From Cyanobacteriota bacterium (GTDB lineage: Bacteria; Acidobacteriota; Vicinamibacteria; Vicinamibacterales; UBA2999), in assembly GCA_019752015.1 (NCBI GenBank), contig JAIEMQ010000047.1, forward strand, positions 1 through 44,888: a stretch of 44,888 nt of DNA. Reading direction: 5' to 3'. Positions 1-9,520 of this stretch are shown piece by piece. Position 1 is the first letter of the stretch, and each line of letters opens with the position of its first letter. The translations under genes and the position numbers were made by a program. The notes under the pieces are model-generated. The model worked only from the letters and a program-made list of their open reading frames with translations. It had not been told where the DNA came from and did not search any database.

Positions 1-11
1 ACCCCCCGCCC

Positions 12-73
12 TTCGGTAACACCTGTTATGGCGCGACGAAGCGTCGTTCGGTAACACTTACTTATGGCTCGAC
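12..73. repeat. Imperfect direct repeat spanning two candidate start sites
   Basis: Two related copies of about 25 bases (12-36 and 47-73) each begin TTCGGTAACAC and end in an ATG followed by a Met-Ala-Arg coding triplet set (ATGGCGCGAC and ATGGCTCGAC). The first ATG (28) runs into a stop at 52-54 after eight codons; the second (64) opens the 162-codon gene. The duplication therefore copied a start region. Which copy drives initiation cannot be told from the sequence. Confidence 0.6.
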
Positions 74-552
74 ACGCAACGCCCGTCGTCATTGAAGGGG
101 CAAAAACCCCCGAGCTGATTCCTGAGTGGTACCGGTGGGAACGCGTGCTCACGCGGACTGCCGAAGCAGTTCAAATCCCGGACTCCGACAGTGCGCAGCA
201 TTTGTCGCACACGCTAGTCCTTTCGGAGGCCGATCTGACCGTTCTTCGGAAGGAAGCCGAGGTTCAAACGTTGCGTCACGGCCTTCACAAACGACGCGTG
301 AACGCAGCTCTCGAAAGCTTCGATCGCACCGGAATCAAGCCCGAAGATCTGATGGAGAAAATCTATAACCACTTGTTTGCGTTGGAACTCGAATACCGCC
401 GCGAGATTCTGGTGTCGCGAGCGAGAGTGCTCGAGGGTTTGTCGACCGAGGGGCAACTGGCTCTCGCGACTTGGATACACGACGTTCTTGTCAAGAACAC
501 CAAAGTGATCTTGTCCCCACTCGATGTGAACCGTTTTGCTCAACCACAATAG
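64..552 (+). CDS. Hypothetical protein, 162 aa
   Basis: I do not recognise this protein. It is 162 residues, soluble and mostly helical in character, with no signal peptide, membrane segment or obvious catalytic motif. The middle third (about residues 55-125) is rich in charged residues and Leu, as in helical bundles. The ATG at 64 lies in the second copy of a duplicated start region and has no clear Shine-Dalgarno sequence; TAACAC lies a few bases upstream and could be a -10 element. The stop overlaps the AGGAGG ribosome site of the next gene, which starts 12 bases later, so the two are probably co-transcribed. Function cannot be inferred; that it is a real gene rests on codon-like composition and spacing to its neighbour. 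Confidence 0.6.
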   Translation: MARHATPVVIEGAKTPELIPEWYRWERVLTRTAEAVQIPDSDSAQHLSHTLVLSEADLTVLRKEAEVQTLRHGLHKRRVNAALESFDRTGIKPEDLMEKIYNHLFALELEYRREILVSRARVLEGLSTEGQLALATWIHDVLVKNTKVILSPLDVNRFAQPQ

Positions 553-564
553 GAGGCTACGCCG

Positions 565-1581
565 ATGCGATCGATAGCGACGGTTGTTGCGTTGATGTTC
601 GTTCTTGTTGGGGCGTCGAAGGCCGACGCACAATGTGGATCTTTCGAAATGGAGTACGGCGGGTATTGGAACCCGACTTTGGATCGCGCGGGCGGCTATT
701 CCATCACTAGTCGCTCGGAAGCTTGGGCAGCTATCTGCAATGGCGATGTTCGCGGTGAAGTGTGGTTGAGCAACTACGGCGGCTATAACGTCGGCGACGG
801 CTACACGCGTGGACACGGTATTTATGAGGTTGAGCCGAGCTATACCGGCACGCACACCGCCAACACCAAGCACTGGTGGATCAGTCCCACCAGCCAGTAC
901 TACTTGCTGCTTAACGGGCTCGACAACTTTTGGGCCGAACACACGTGCAATCCACCGCCCGGAGGGTGTCCGATCGAAGGCTCGGTCTGGGATCCTGTCG
1001 CGTGCCAATGCACTGAGGGTTGTCCGCTGCTCTTGGACACGGAGGCGAACGGTTTCAGACTCACGAGTCGCGATGACGGTGTATACTTCGATCTAAACAG
1101 CGACGGGACTCCAGAGCTCATTTCATGGACTGAAGCTAATAGCGATGATGGATGGCTCGTGATGGACCGGAATGGAAACGGGAGAATCGACAATGGTCGA
1201 GAGCTCTTCGGAAACTTTAGTTCGATTTACCAAGATGCCCTGTTTCCAATTGCGACTGACGGGTTCCAAGCGCTCCGAGCGCTTGAAAATAATCCTAGTT
1301 GGGGCGTGAGCCGCCGGGACAGTGCCATTAATGGCCATGATGCGTCCTATTCGTCGCTCCAAGTGTGGCGCGACCTTGATCACGATGGCGCCACCGATGA
1401 AGGCGAACTAACCGCGCTCCCGTCGCTCGGCGTGGTCTCACTCGACCTTAACTACAAGACCTCTCGGCAACGTGATGAGCACGGCAACTTCTTCCGGCTA
1501 AAGGCCCCCAGCGATTGGCAGTTGCCGGACGGCAAGATCAAGAAGCGAATATTCTGGGACGTCTACTTGCTGATTCAATAG
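565..1581 (+). CDS. Secreted protein with EF-hand-like calcium-binding loops
   Basis: A 338-residue exported protein. Residues 1-22 are a signal peptide (hydrophobic core, cleavage likely after ADA, before Gln23-Cys24). The N-terminal half is rich in Tyr, Trp and Gly and has a Cys cluster around residues 131-153. The C-terminal half carries three Asp-rich loops: DLNSDGTPE at about 176, DRNGNGRIDNGRE at 201 and DLDHDGATDEGE at 270. These match the dockerin/EF-hand-like pattern DxNxDGxxDxxE and the FDLDGDG...DRNGNGxID...LFG arrangement seen in many large secreted bacterial calcium-binding proteins. Calcium binding is inferred from these loops. Start ATG 565 is preceded by AGGAGG at 551-556. A strong terminator follows, so this and the upstream small gene form a short transcription unit. 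Partner or enzyme activity unknown. Confidence 0.75.
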   Translation: MRSIATVVALMFVLVGASKADAQCGSFEMEYGGYWNPTLDRAGGYSITSRSEAWAAICNGDVRGEVWLSNYGGYNVGDGYTRGHGIYEVEPSYTGTHTANTKHWWISPTSQYYLLLNGLDNFWAEHTCNPPPGGCPIEGSVWDPVACQCTEGCPLLLDTEANGFRLTSRDDGVYFDLNSDGTPELISWTEANSDDGWLVMDRNGNGRIDNGRELFGNFSSIYQDALFPIATDGFQALRALENNPSWGVSRRDSAINGHDASYSSLQVWRDLDHDGATDEGELTALPSLGVVSLDLNYKTSRQRDEHGNFFRLKAPSDWQLPDGKIKKRIFWDVYLLIQ

Positions 1582-1594
1582 CAAGTGCCGGAGC

Positions 1595-1637
1595 GCGCTT
1601 GGCGGCGCTGGATACCTGCTGCCAAGCGCCGTTCTTT
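1595..1637 (+). terminator. Rho-independent terminator
   Basis: Arms GCGCTTGGC (1595-1603) and GCCAAGCGC (1621-1629) are perfect inverted repeats of 9 bp, followed by the T-rich TTCTTTT at 1631-1637. It sits 14 bases after the stop of the secreted calcium-loop gene. The run of T ends where the opposing lipoprotein gene stops, so it separates two convergent units. Confidence 0.75.
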
Positions 1638-1993
1638 TATCGGAGACACCCATTCTCGCTCGGGGCCAGGTTTACCACCGTTGGCCACCATAGAATGTGT
1701 CGTTGAGTGTGATCGATTAAGTAGAGGTCGAAACGCTTCACGCGATCCACCTCGGTTTCGAACTCGACAAATAGAAGACAGCGACCATTGCGATTGAACG
1801 CCCTCCAGCTGTACTGCCAGCCTTCGGTTCGAGCGTCAATCGTCCTTTCGGGTGATCCGAATGTTGTGCGGACTGCGGTTCGGCTCGGGCGGTCCGTCAA
1901 TTGCTGCAATTGAGCCAAGCTCACACCGACTGATCGACCGCAGGCGCCGACCGCCGACAACGCGAGTATCACAACGAGCCGAGAAGCCGTCAC
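1637..1993 (-). CDS. Probable small lipoprotein
   Basis: From the GTG at 1993 the product is about 118 residues with a lipoprotein-type N-terminus: a short basic start, a hydrophobic stretch (VVILALSA) and VGAC with Cys18 as the likely lipidated residue. The mature part has QLQQLTDRPSRTAVRTTFGSPERT, reminiscent of small outer-membrane-associated lipoproteins in which a helix is followed by a TxFGxP turn, but I do not recognise a family. The frame stays open to a GTG at 2056 inside the end of the RNase H gene; I prefer 1993 because it puts the hydrophobic segment at the N-terminus and because CATATT lies 8 bases upstream as a possible -10 of a leaderless message. It ends against the terminator of the convergent gene. 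Confidence 0.55.
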   Translation of the reverse strand: MTASRLVVILALSAVGACGRSVGVSLAQLQQLTDRPSRTAVRTTFGSPERTIDARTEGWQYSWRAFNRNGRCLLFVEFETEVDRVKRFDLYLIDHTQRHILWWPTVVNLAPSENGCLR

Positions 1994-2048
1994 GCGAGCG
2001 CAATATGACGGAATCGCTGTTGCTGCCGGCGGCGCACCGGACCGGTGA

Positions 2049-2453
2049 CTAGCCACACTGATTTCCGTCCATGCCGACGTTCGACAACCGATCAGCGTCC
2101 TTGTTCTGCTCGCGGCGCACGTGCTCGAACGACACGTCCCCGATCTGCATCACCAGCATGCGCGCCTTGAGGTAGAGGGGCTTCAAGCCTTCATTCTTGA
2201 CCTTATAGTTGCCCTTCATCTGCTCGATGATCAGCTGCGAGTCACCCTTGATCGCGATCTGCGTGAGGTCGTGATCGATCGCCCACTGCAGCGCGGCGAT
2301 CAATCCGTTGTATTCCGCGATGTTGTTGGTGGCGATTCCGAGCGAGCCGTGCAGCTCCGCCAGCACGTTGCCGAGATCGTCGACGATGTACACACCGTAA
2401 CCGGCAGGCCCGGGATTACTTCGGGCGCCGCCATCGAAATACGCGGTAATCAA
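2049..2453 (-). CDS. Ribonuclease H (type HI family)
   Basis: A 134-residue RNase H-fold enzyme expected to cleave the RNA strand of RNA:DNA hybrids in the cytoplasm. The four acidic catalytic positions are visible: Asp7 in YFDGGARSNPGPAGYGV, Glu47 in NIAEYNG, Asp71 in IKGDSQL and Asp121 in KDADRLSN. It is short and lacks the basic protrusion of E. coli RNase HI, like the small RNase HI proteins of many bacteria and archaea. The start is a TTG at 2453 giving MITAYFDGG; the frame continues upstream only through low-complexity repeat and antisense-like Arg/Ala-rich sequence, so a longer protein is unlikely. It follows the zinc-ribbon gene on the same strand, separated by 37 bases that consist of repeat. 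Confidence 0.88.
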   Translation of the reverse strand: MITAYFDGGARSNPGPAGYGVYIVDDLGNVLAELHGSLGIATNNIAEYNGLIAALQWAIDHDLTQIAIKGDSQLIIEQMKGNYKVKNEGLKPLYLKARMLVMQIGDVSFEHVRREQNKDADRLSNVGMDGNQCG

Positions 2454-2538
2454 GGTGCCTGGGTGCCTGGATGCCTGGGTGCCTGGGTGCCTAAGGTGCC
2501 TGGGGTGCTTCAGGTGCCCTGGGTGCTTGAGGGGCGGC
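2454..2538. repeat. Octamer minisatellite (GGGTGCCT-like)
   Basis: About nine units of a GGGTGCCT-type motif lie head to tail, mostly with an 8-base period that drifts to 9-10 at the right end (units such as GGATGCCT, GGGTGCTT). The array covers the last codons and stop (2491-2493, minus strand) of the zinc-ribbon gene and the whole spacer to the RNase H start. In the zinc-ribbon frame it encodes an Ala/Pro tail. Confidence 0.85.
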
Positions 2539-3234
2539 GAAGTAGAGGATGCGGTTGCAGCTGTCGCACTGCACGATCTGATCGTTCTTGCGGACTTCGG
2601 CGAAGACCGCCGGTCGCAGGCGCACCTGGCAGACGGTGCAGCGCTCGCCTTCGGCGCGCGCGAGCGCGGTGCCGCGGACCTTCGCAATGCGCTGGAACGT
2701 TTCGACCGCGCCCTTGTTGTCCATGGCGCCAACCACGCTGGCGCGCGCGGCGGTCATCTCGGCGACGGTCGCCTGATGCGCCTTCGTCTCGTTCTCGATC
2801 GCCGCGCGCTCGGCGGCGACCTTCGCCTGTGCCGCCTTCAGCGCCGCTTCCGCTTTCTTGATGGCGGCGTTGATCTCGTCGGCTTCCATCATGTTGACGA
2901 GGACGCGCTCTTCCTGCCTGCCGATGTCGTCTTCGACCGATTTCATCTGGTGCTGCATGGCGTGCAGCTGCTCGTTGGTCTTGACCGCCATGATCTGGTC
3001 TTTGTATTTGTCGAGACGCTGCTGGTCGGCGATCAGGTCCTTGTCGATGGAGCGGCGGGAGGTCTTGTTGTCTTCGAGGGACTGCCTGGCGGCGGCGAGG
3101 GCGGTCGTGGCGGACTGCAGCAGCGCATCGAGCGCCGCAATCCGGCCGGGCGCCTCGGCGATCGCCTTGTTCGCGATCGCCGCCCGGCTTTCGATGTCCT
3201 GCAGTTGGATTAGTCGTTCAAGATCTGGGAGCAT
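2491..3234 (-). CDS. C4-type zinc-ribbon coiled-coil protein (DUF164 family)
   Basis: A protein of about 247 residues with the two-part build of the DUF164 / C4-type zinc-ribbon family: a long antiparallel coiled coil (about residues 5-170, Ala/Lys/Glu-rich heptads) and a C-terminal zinc ribbon with CTVC and CDSC pairs (Cys202, 205, 226, 229 counted from the upstream TTG). Family members are cytoplasmic and often sit beside RNase H and NIF3-like genes; a nucleic-acid or translation-linked role is suspected but not settled. The ATG at 3234 gives the typical MLPDLERLIQLQD start; a TTG three codons upstream (3243) is an alternative. The family normally ends soon after the ribbon; here about 14 extra Ala/Pro residues are encoded by the octamer repeat. 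Confidence 0.88.
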   Translation of the reverse strand: MLPDLERLIQLQDIESRAAIANKAIAEAPGRIAALDALLQSATTALAAARQSLEDNKTSRRSIDKDLIADQQRLDKYKDQIMAVKTNEQLHAMQHQMKSVEDDIGRQEERVLVNMMEADEINAAIKKAEAALKAAQAKVAAERAAIENETKAHQATVAEMTAARASVVGAMDNKGAVETFQRIAKVRGTALARAEGERCTVCQVRLRPAVFAEVRKNDQIVQCDSCNRILYFAAPQAPRAPEAPQAP

Positions 3235-3282
3235 CTTCTCCAACGGTCAATGGATCACCTTCGCCCTGCGGGCTACGGTGGA

Positions 3283-3341
3283 CAACCTTCGCAGAGCTTG
3301 CCAACCGTAGCTCGCGCTCTCCGGCAAGCGCGAGCGAAGGT

Positions 3342-3343
<2 letters not shown>
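3283..3343. repeat. Long inverted repeat abutting the tRNA 3' end
   Basis: Arms 3283-3302 (CAACCTTCGCAGAGCTTGCC) and 3323-3343 (begins GGCAAGCGCGAGCG, ends AAGGTTG) pair over nearly their whole length around a 20-base loop. The right arm touches the encoded CCA of the tRNA. A related fragment, ACCTTCGCCCTGCGGGCTACGG, precedes it at about 3258. It looks like a mobile or extragenic palindromic element and may also act as processing or termination structure for the minus-strand tRNA transcript. Confidence 0.65.
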
Positions 3344-3418
<75 letters not shown>

Positions 3419-3422
3419 GTAG

Positions 3423-3456
3423 AAAGTTTGAAGTTCAAAGTTCAAACTTTAAAGTT

Positions 3457-3459
<3 letters not shown>
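3423..3459. repeat. Heptamer array forming an AT-rich hairpin behind rpoD
   Basis: Five consecutive 7-base units of consensus AGTTYAA fill 3425-3459, reaching into the rpoD stop codon (TAA on minus, 3457-3459). Neighbouring units agree at 5-7 of 7 positions. The same bases form a perfect 10-bp inverted repeat, AAAGTTTGAA (3423-3432) with TTCAAACTTT (3441-3450). It may cap the rpoD transcript, but it lacks the GC stem and U tail of a classical terminator. Confidence 0.75.
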
Positions 3460-5210
<1,751 letters not shown>

Positions 5211-5214
<4 letters not shown>

Positions 5215-6986
5215 TGTAACTCTTTTGGCGGTTTCATCGCCTCTAAGGCGCGGATCATGCGCTGTTTCCGATCGAGCAGCGCCATGACGGCGCTCCCGCT
5301 ATCTCCTTGATCCTGCAAGCGCTTGAGCTCTCGTTGCACTTCGGCCAGCTCGCGTTCGAGCCGGACGTATTTGAGGGCGACCACGCATAAATCCGGAAGC
5401 ACGGCTGGAGGAGAAGGCTCAGCCGCGACGGAAGCGAGAAGTTCGGCCTCCTGAGTACTTAGACGCTCCATGAGCGCCGTCGGCACATCTTCCGCCCTGA
5501 CATTTAGATCACGGGCGGTCTGAAGGAGGTGTTGCGTGCTAAGTCCTTTCAAATCATCAGGTTCCAGAGAGCGGAGGGCCGCCACGGCATCTCCGGGCTG
5601 GTGCACCAGCGTCCAAATCAGGCCCTTTTCCGCCTTGCGGATGTGGCCCTGAAGGGTCGGCACCCGCTCGGCAGGAAGCTCGGTCTTTCTCGCGGCGGCT
5701 GCCTTCCTGATTTCGGCTCGAACGACGTCCTCCGTCACTCGAGCTTTGTGCGCCAGCCGATCCGCGAATTGATCGCGAACGGCCGGGTCAGGAATGCGCG
5801 CCGCGACACCCAGCATCCGCTTCAGGAAGTCACGGCGGCTGTCGTCGCGCGATAAGTCGTGCTCGGCCGCCGCCCGATCGAGCAGGAATTCCAGATAGGG
5901 CCGCGATTTCTTCAGCTGCGCGAAAAACGCGTCGCGCCCCTGCTTCTGGATGAACGTGTCCGGATCCTCGCCGCCCGGCAATTGAACTACGTTGACGTCG
6001 AAGCCCTCGCTTACCAGCAGCTCGGAGCTGCGCTCGGCGGCGGTCTGGCCGGCCCGATCGGCGTCGTAGCAAAGCACAGCCTTGGCGGCGAAACGTCGCA
6101 GCATCTGTGCTTGTTGAGACGTCAGCGCGGTGCCGCAGGTCGCAATGACCGGGAAGCCGCCGGCCTGGTGCACCTGCGCGAAATCAAAGTAGCCCTCGAC
6201 GATCAGCGCGAAGTTGCCTTTGCGAAGCACGCCTTTCGTCAGGTTGAGGCCGTAGAGCGTCCGGCTCTTGGTATAGATCGGCGTCTCCGGCGAGTTCAGG
6301 TACTTGGGCTGCTGATCCGCCTCGAGAGCGCGGCCGCCGAACGCGATCACGGTGCCGGTATCGCGCGCGATTGGGATCATCAGGCGGTTGCGGAAACGAT
6401 CGATCTCGGTCCCATCGTCGCGCCGCGTCACCAGCCCGCTCGTCACCAGCTGCAGCGCGGTGAACCCTTCCTTCAAGAGCCGCTGGCGCAGCGCGTCGCG
6501 AGAGGGCGGCGCCCAGCCGATCTGCAGTTGATCGATCGTCTCCTGCTTGAGGCCGCGATCCGTCAGCAGGTAGTCGCGCCACTTCGCGCCGGCCGGCGAG
6601 GCGAGCTGTTCGCGGAAATACGCGAGTGCGATCTCATGAATCTTGACGAGCGCCTCGCGCTCCGCGGCGCTCTCGCGCGGCTCGCCGTCCTGCACTTCGG
6701 GGATCGGAATGCCGAAGCGATTCGCGAGATGCCGGACCGCTTCCTGGAAGCCGACCTTCTCCTGCAGCTCGACGAACTTGAACACGTCGCCGCCGACGCC
6801 GCAGCCGAAGCAGTGGAAGAAGCCGCGCTCGCGCATGACGTTGAACGACGGCGTCTTCTCGCCATGGAACGGGCAGAGTCCCTTGTAGGCGTTGCCGGCC
6901 TTGCGCAGCGAGACGGAGTCCGAGATGACGGTGACAATATCTGCCGCCGCTCGAACCTCATCGATGAAGGATTGTGGGAATTTCAA
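5211..6986 (-). CDS. dnaG: DNA primase
   Basis: A 591-residue primase that makes RNA primers at the replication fork together with DnaB helicase. The N-terminal CHC2 zinc finger is complete (Cys38, His41, Cys59, Cys62, with [11 protein letters not shown] and HCFGCG). The catalytic core follows, with the TOPRIM Glu in LIVEGYFDF (about 260) and Asp pair in CYDADRAGQ (about 305-310). The C-terminal third is the poorly conserved helicase-binding part. The start is a TTG at 6986 giving [18 protein letters not shown], matching family N-termini; no strong ribosome site precedes it. TAAAAT about 20 bases upstream may be a -10. It is followed by rpoD with a 4-base overlap. The upstream spacer to the NHL gene is only 45 bases. 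Confidence 0.97.
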
Positions 6987-7031
6987 GGCTGGCCCGAAAT
7001 TCCTATTTTACTGGCCCAGCCTCCCGTTGAA

Positions 7032-8192
7032 TTAACGTTTCAGGCGCATCACGAATTTCGTGAGGCCCTGAATTGGGCCTACTTCGCCGCCGTACACATT
7101 TCCTTGCGCATCAACGGCGATACCCTCGCCCATCGATCCATATCCGCCCATGCCCGACGGATTTCGCGACACGTGCTCCGGCACGAAATACCAGACCTCG
7201 CCGGTGCGCGCGCTGCCGACGCGCAGTCCCTTGCGCCAGCCGGGATTGTAGTTGTCGTCGCTCTCCGAATCGATCGCGTAGAGCGTGTCGTTGCGATCGA
7301 TGTAGAGGCCGCTGATGCGGCTGAACTGATACCAGGTGTCCAGGTGCTTGCCGTCCTGATCGAAGATCTGGATGCGGCGGTTGCCGCGATCGGCGACGAA
7401 CAAACGCCCGCGCGAATCCATTGCCAGTGAATGCGGCCCGCGGAACTGGCTCGGGCCGTAGCCGTACGATCCGAACGTCTTGATCAACTTGCCGTCGGGC
7501 GACCACTTGGTGATGCGGCCGATGCCATTCGGCGGATTTTCATCGAGGAACTGCGCCTGGTGCGCTTCGGCGATGAAGATGCTGCCGTCGGGCGCGACCA
7601 AAACGTCGTTCGGCTCGGTCAGCTTCGCGGGCGGATCGCCGGCCTCGCCGCCGGTGCCGATCGTCAGCAGGAGCTTGCCTTGCGGACTGAACTTCAGCAC
7701 GGTGTGGCCCTTGCCCTTCCACTCCGGGAATTTCGCAAGCTCGCCGGCGGTTGCGGATCGCGCGTCGGCGACCCAGATGTTGCCCTGCCTGTCGACGTCC
7801 ATGCCGTGCGGCCACAGAATCTGTCCCGCGCCGAAACTCGCGACGACCTTGCCGGTTGGATCGAGCTTCACCATCGGATCGACGTTCGATCCGACGCACG
7901 CATTGGCGCCGCACCGGTCGCCGGCCCAGATGTGTTTGCCGTCGGCGTCGACGTGCACCGCGCTGACCGATCCCCACTTGCGGTTGTCGGGCAGCGTGCC
8001 CCAGTTGCGAATCGTCTCGTACGGATTCGGCAGGTTGTTGATCGGCGCAACCTTCGCGTGCTCGGGCGGACCGGACGATCCGCGCGGCGGCCCGGCAGGC
8101 TGCGGCGGCGCCGGCTGCTGCGCGGAAACGAGGACGGTTGAAACGATGAGCGCGCCCGCGCCGATCACCAGGCTGATTCGAGACAGGGACAT
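7032..8192 (-). CDS. Exported NHL-repeat beta-propeller protein
   Basis: A 386-residue secreted protein. Residues 1-24 form a signal peptide ending SAQQ, followed by a Pro-rich linker. The rest is a six-bladed NHL propeller: repeated blades such as LWPHGMDVDRQGNIWVAD, LTEPNDVLVAPDGSIFIAEA and FRGPHSLAMDSRGRLFVADRGNRRIQIF. This architecture is shared with peptidylglycine alpha-amidating lyase-like and other NHL proteins; many are annotated as lyases without proof, so a substrate cannot be assigned. The start ATG (8192) has a good ribosome site, GGAGGT, and TAGAAT at 8215-8220 upstream. The preceding minus-strand gene ends 30 bases before, so it may be read with the GT87-like gene, although its own -10 is present. 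Confidence 0.85.
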   Translation of the reverse strand: MSLSRISLVIGAGALIVSTVLVSAQQPAPPQPAGPPRGSSGPPEHAKVAPINNLPNPYETIRNWGTLPDNRKWGSVSAVHVDADGKHIWAGDRCGANACVGSNVDPMVKLDPTGKVVASFGAGQILWPHGMDVDRQGNIWVADARSATAGELAKFPEWKGKGHTVLKFSPQGKLLLTIGTGGEAGDPPAKLTEPNDVLVAPDGSIFIAEAHQAQFLDENPPNGIGRITKWSPDGKLIKTFGSYGYGPSQFRGPHSLAMDSRGRLFVADRGNRRIQIFDQDGKHLDTWYQFSRISGLYIDRNDTLYAIDSESDDNYNPGWRKGLRVGSARTGEVWYFVPEHVSRNPSGMGGYGSMGEGIAVDAQGNVYGGEVGPIQGLTKFVMRLKR

Positions 8193-8222
8193 GAACGACC
8201 TCCGCTGGAGGGCGATTCTACG

Positions 8223-9485
8223 TCAAGCGGTCGCGCGGTAGACGCGCCGCGTCAGCGTCCAGAGGAACAGCGTCAGCAGGCACGCGACGATCAGCGCCTG
8301 CAGCGGATAGGAGTTCTCGACCAGCCAGGGCCATGCCCAATAGCCGGCCGCCAGTCGCAGGGCGCGCGGCACGTCCATGACGCGGAACAGCACGAGGGCG
8401 CCGACCACCAGGACGCGCCGCCGATCGCTCGAGAGCAACCCGGACTCGGGCCACATCAGCAGCCAGATCGCCGGAATGCTCAACACGCCGTTATAGAGCT
8501 GGTGCGGCAGGAACGCGAGCGACCACAACAGCGACGCCGCGGCGACGTGCACGAGCGTGACCGGATCGCGGCGCCGCATGGCGGCGGACACGATGATCAC
8601 CAGCGCGCTGACGGCAAGCGTGATGTAGGCCAGCGTCGCGAGCCGGTGATTGCCGATGAAGCCCTCGAGCACCCAGCGGATGCTGAGCATGCCCGGCAGC
8701 GCATCGGGGCCGTCGTACATCGTCGCGAGAATCTGCACGTAGCGCAGCAGGAGATCGGACAGCGGCGCATCGACGGTTGCCGCGAACAGCGCGTTTTGCG
8801 CGGCGGCCAGCGCCGCCGCGTAGATGACGACGTCGCGCCGCTTCGTCAGGGCGATGACGAGCGCGAAGCCGATCGCGACGTGCGGCTTGAACGCGCACAA
8901 TGACAGCGCGAGTGCCGCGAGCCACGGACGCCGCGCCGCCCAGTGCAGCGCGAGCGCGCCGAACAGGAACGACAGCGGCGCGGTTTGGCCGCGCCAGATG
9001 GCGCCGCGCACGGAGCTGCCGGCGAGCACCATCGCGACGAGCGCGGTTTGCTCCTGCCAGCGCAGCCTGATGCCGAGCCGCTCGGCGAACGATTGCAGCA
9101 GCACCAGCGCGGCGGCGGCCGACGCCATCACCATCAACGGCGGCATGATCACCGCCGCCACGTTGTCGCTGGCGAGCGACAACGGCCACAGCACGAGGAA
9201 CGCGTTCGGCGGGTAATCGAGATTGTCGAAGGCGACATATGGATTACCGTGATCGCGCCAGTGCGCGAGCCAGTCGCGCAGCAACCAGAGGTCGAGCAGT
9301 TGTCCCGGACGGCCCGCGACGGCCGTCGCAAGGACCGCGCTCAGCAGGCCGAGGCAGATCCAGAGCAGCAGCGATGGTGACGGATCCGCCGCGGGGCGGA
9401 TCAGAAACACATCGCGCAGCGCCGCCCATACCCGGTCGAGGCGCTCGCGCGCCCGGCTCGGTATTTGCGCGTGATGGATGCGCAA
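8223..9485 (-). CDS. Membrane glycosyltransferase-like protein (GT87 / DUF2029 type)
   Basis: A 420-residue integral membrane protein with about ten hydrophobic segments. It resembles GT87 (DUF2029) enzymes, which use polyprenyl-phosphate sugars to mannosylate or arabinosylate lipids on the outer face of the membrane. Supporting features are the loop after the first segment with NPYVAFDNLDYPPNAFLVLWP (Asp and PP typical of the family), RGQTAPLSFLFGALAL, and CAFKPHVAIGFALV. The sugar and acceptor cannot be told. The start is a TTG at 9485; a later start before the first membrane segment is possible. The divergent DUF4956-like gene starts 35 bases away, and the two share overlapping -10-like elements. 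The stop is 30 bases upstream of the NHL gene. Confidence 0.75.
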   Translation of the reverse strand: MRIHHAQIPSRARERLDRVWAALRDVFLIRPAADPSPSLLLWICLGLLSAVLATAVAGRPGQLLDLWLLRDWLAHWRDHGNPYVAFDNLDYPPNAFLVLWPLSLASDNVAAVIMPPLMVMASAAAALVLLQSFAERLGIRLRWQEQTALVAMVLAGSSVRGAIWRGQTAPLSFLFGALALHWAARRPWLAALALSLCAFKPHVAIGFALVIALTKRRDVVIYAAALAAAQNALFAATVDAPLSDLLLRYVQILATMYDGPDALPGMLSIRWVLEGFIGNHRLATLAYITLAVSALVIIVSAAMRRRDPVTLVHVAAASLLWSLAFLPHQLYNGVLSIPAIWLLMWPESGLLSSDRRRVLVVGALVLFRVMDVPRALRLAAGYWAWPWLVENSYPLQALIVACLLTLFLWTLTRRVYRATA

Positions 9486-9498
9486 CAGTAGCAGTCAG

Positions 9499-9508
9499 AT
9501 AGTAGAAT
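9499..9508. promoter_or_regulatory. Overlapping divergent -10 elements
   Basis: In the 35-base gap between two divergent genes the plus strand carries TAGAAT (9503-9508), 12 bases before the GTG at 9521. The minus strand carries TACTAT (9504-9499), 13 bases before the TTG at 9485. The two hexamers overlap by two bases, so polymerase could probably use only one at a time. Neither gene has a Shine-Dalgarno sequence, consistent with leaderless transcripts. Confidence 0.45.
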
Positions 9509-9520
9509 CGCCCGCGACCC

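Noticed and set aside
2456-2732. RNase H fused to an N-terminal extension
   Set aside because: The upstream frame is Arg/Ser/Ala-rich, antisense-like and overlaps the zinc-ribbon gene in another frame; the RNase H domain is complete from the TTG at 2453.
5859-7430. A 523-codon open frame antisense to dnaG and the NHL gene
   Set aside because: It crosses two well-supported genes on the opposite strand and has shadow-type composition.
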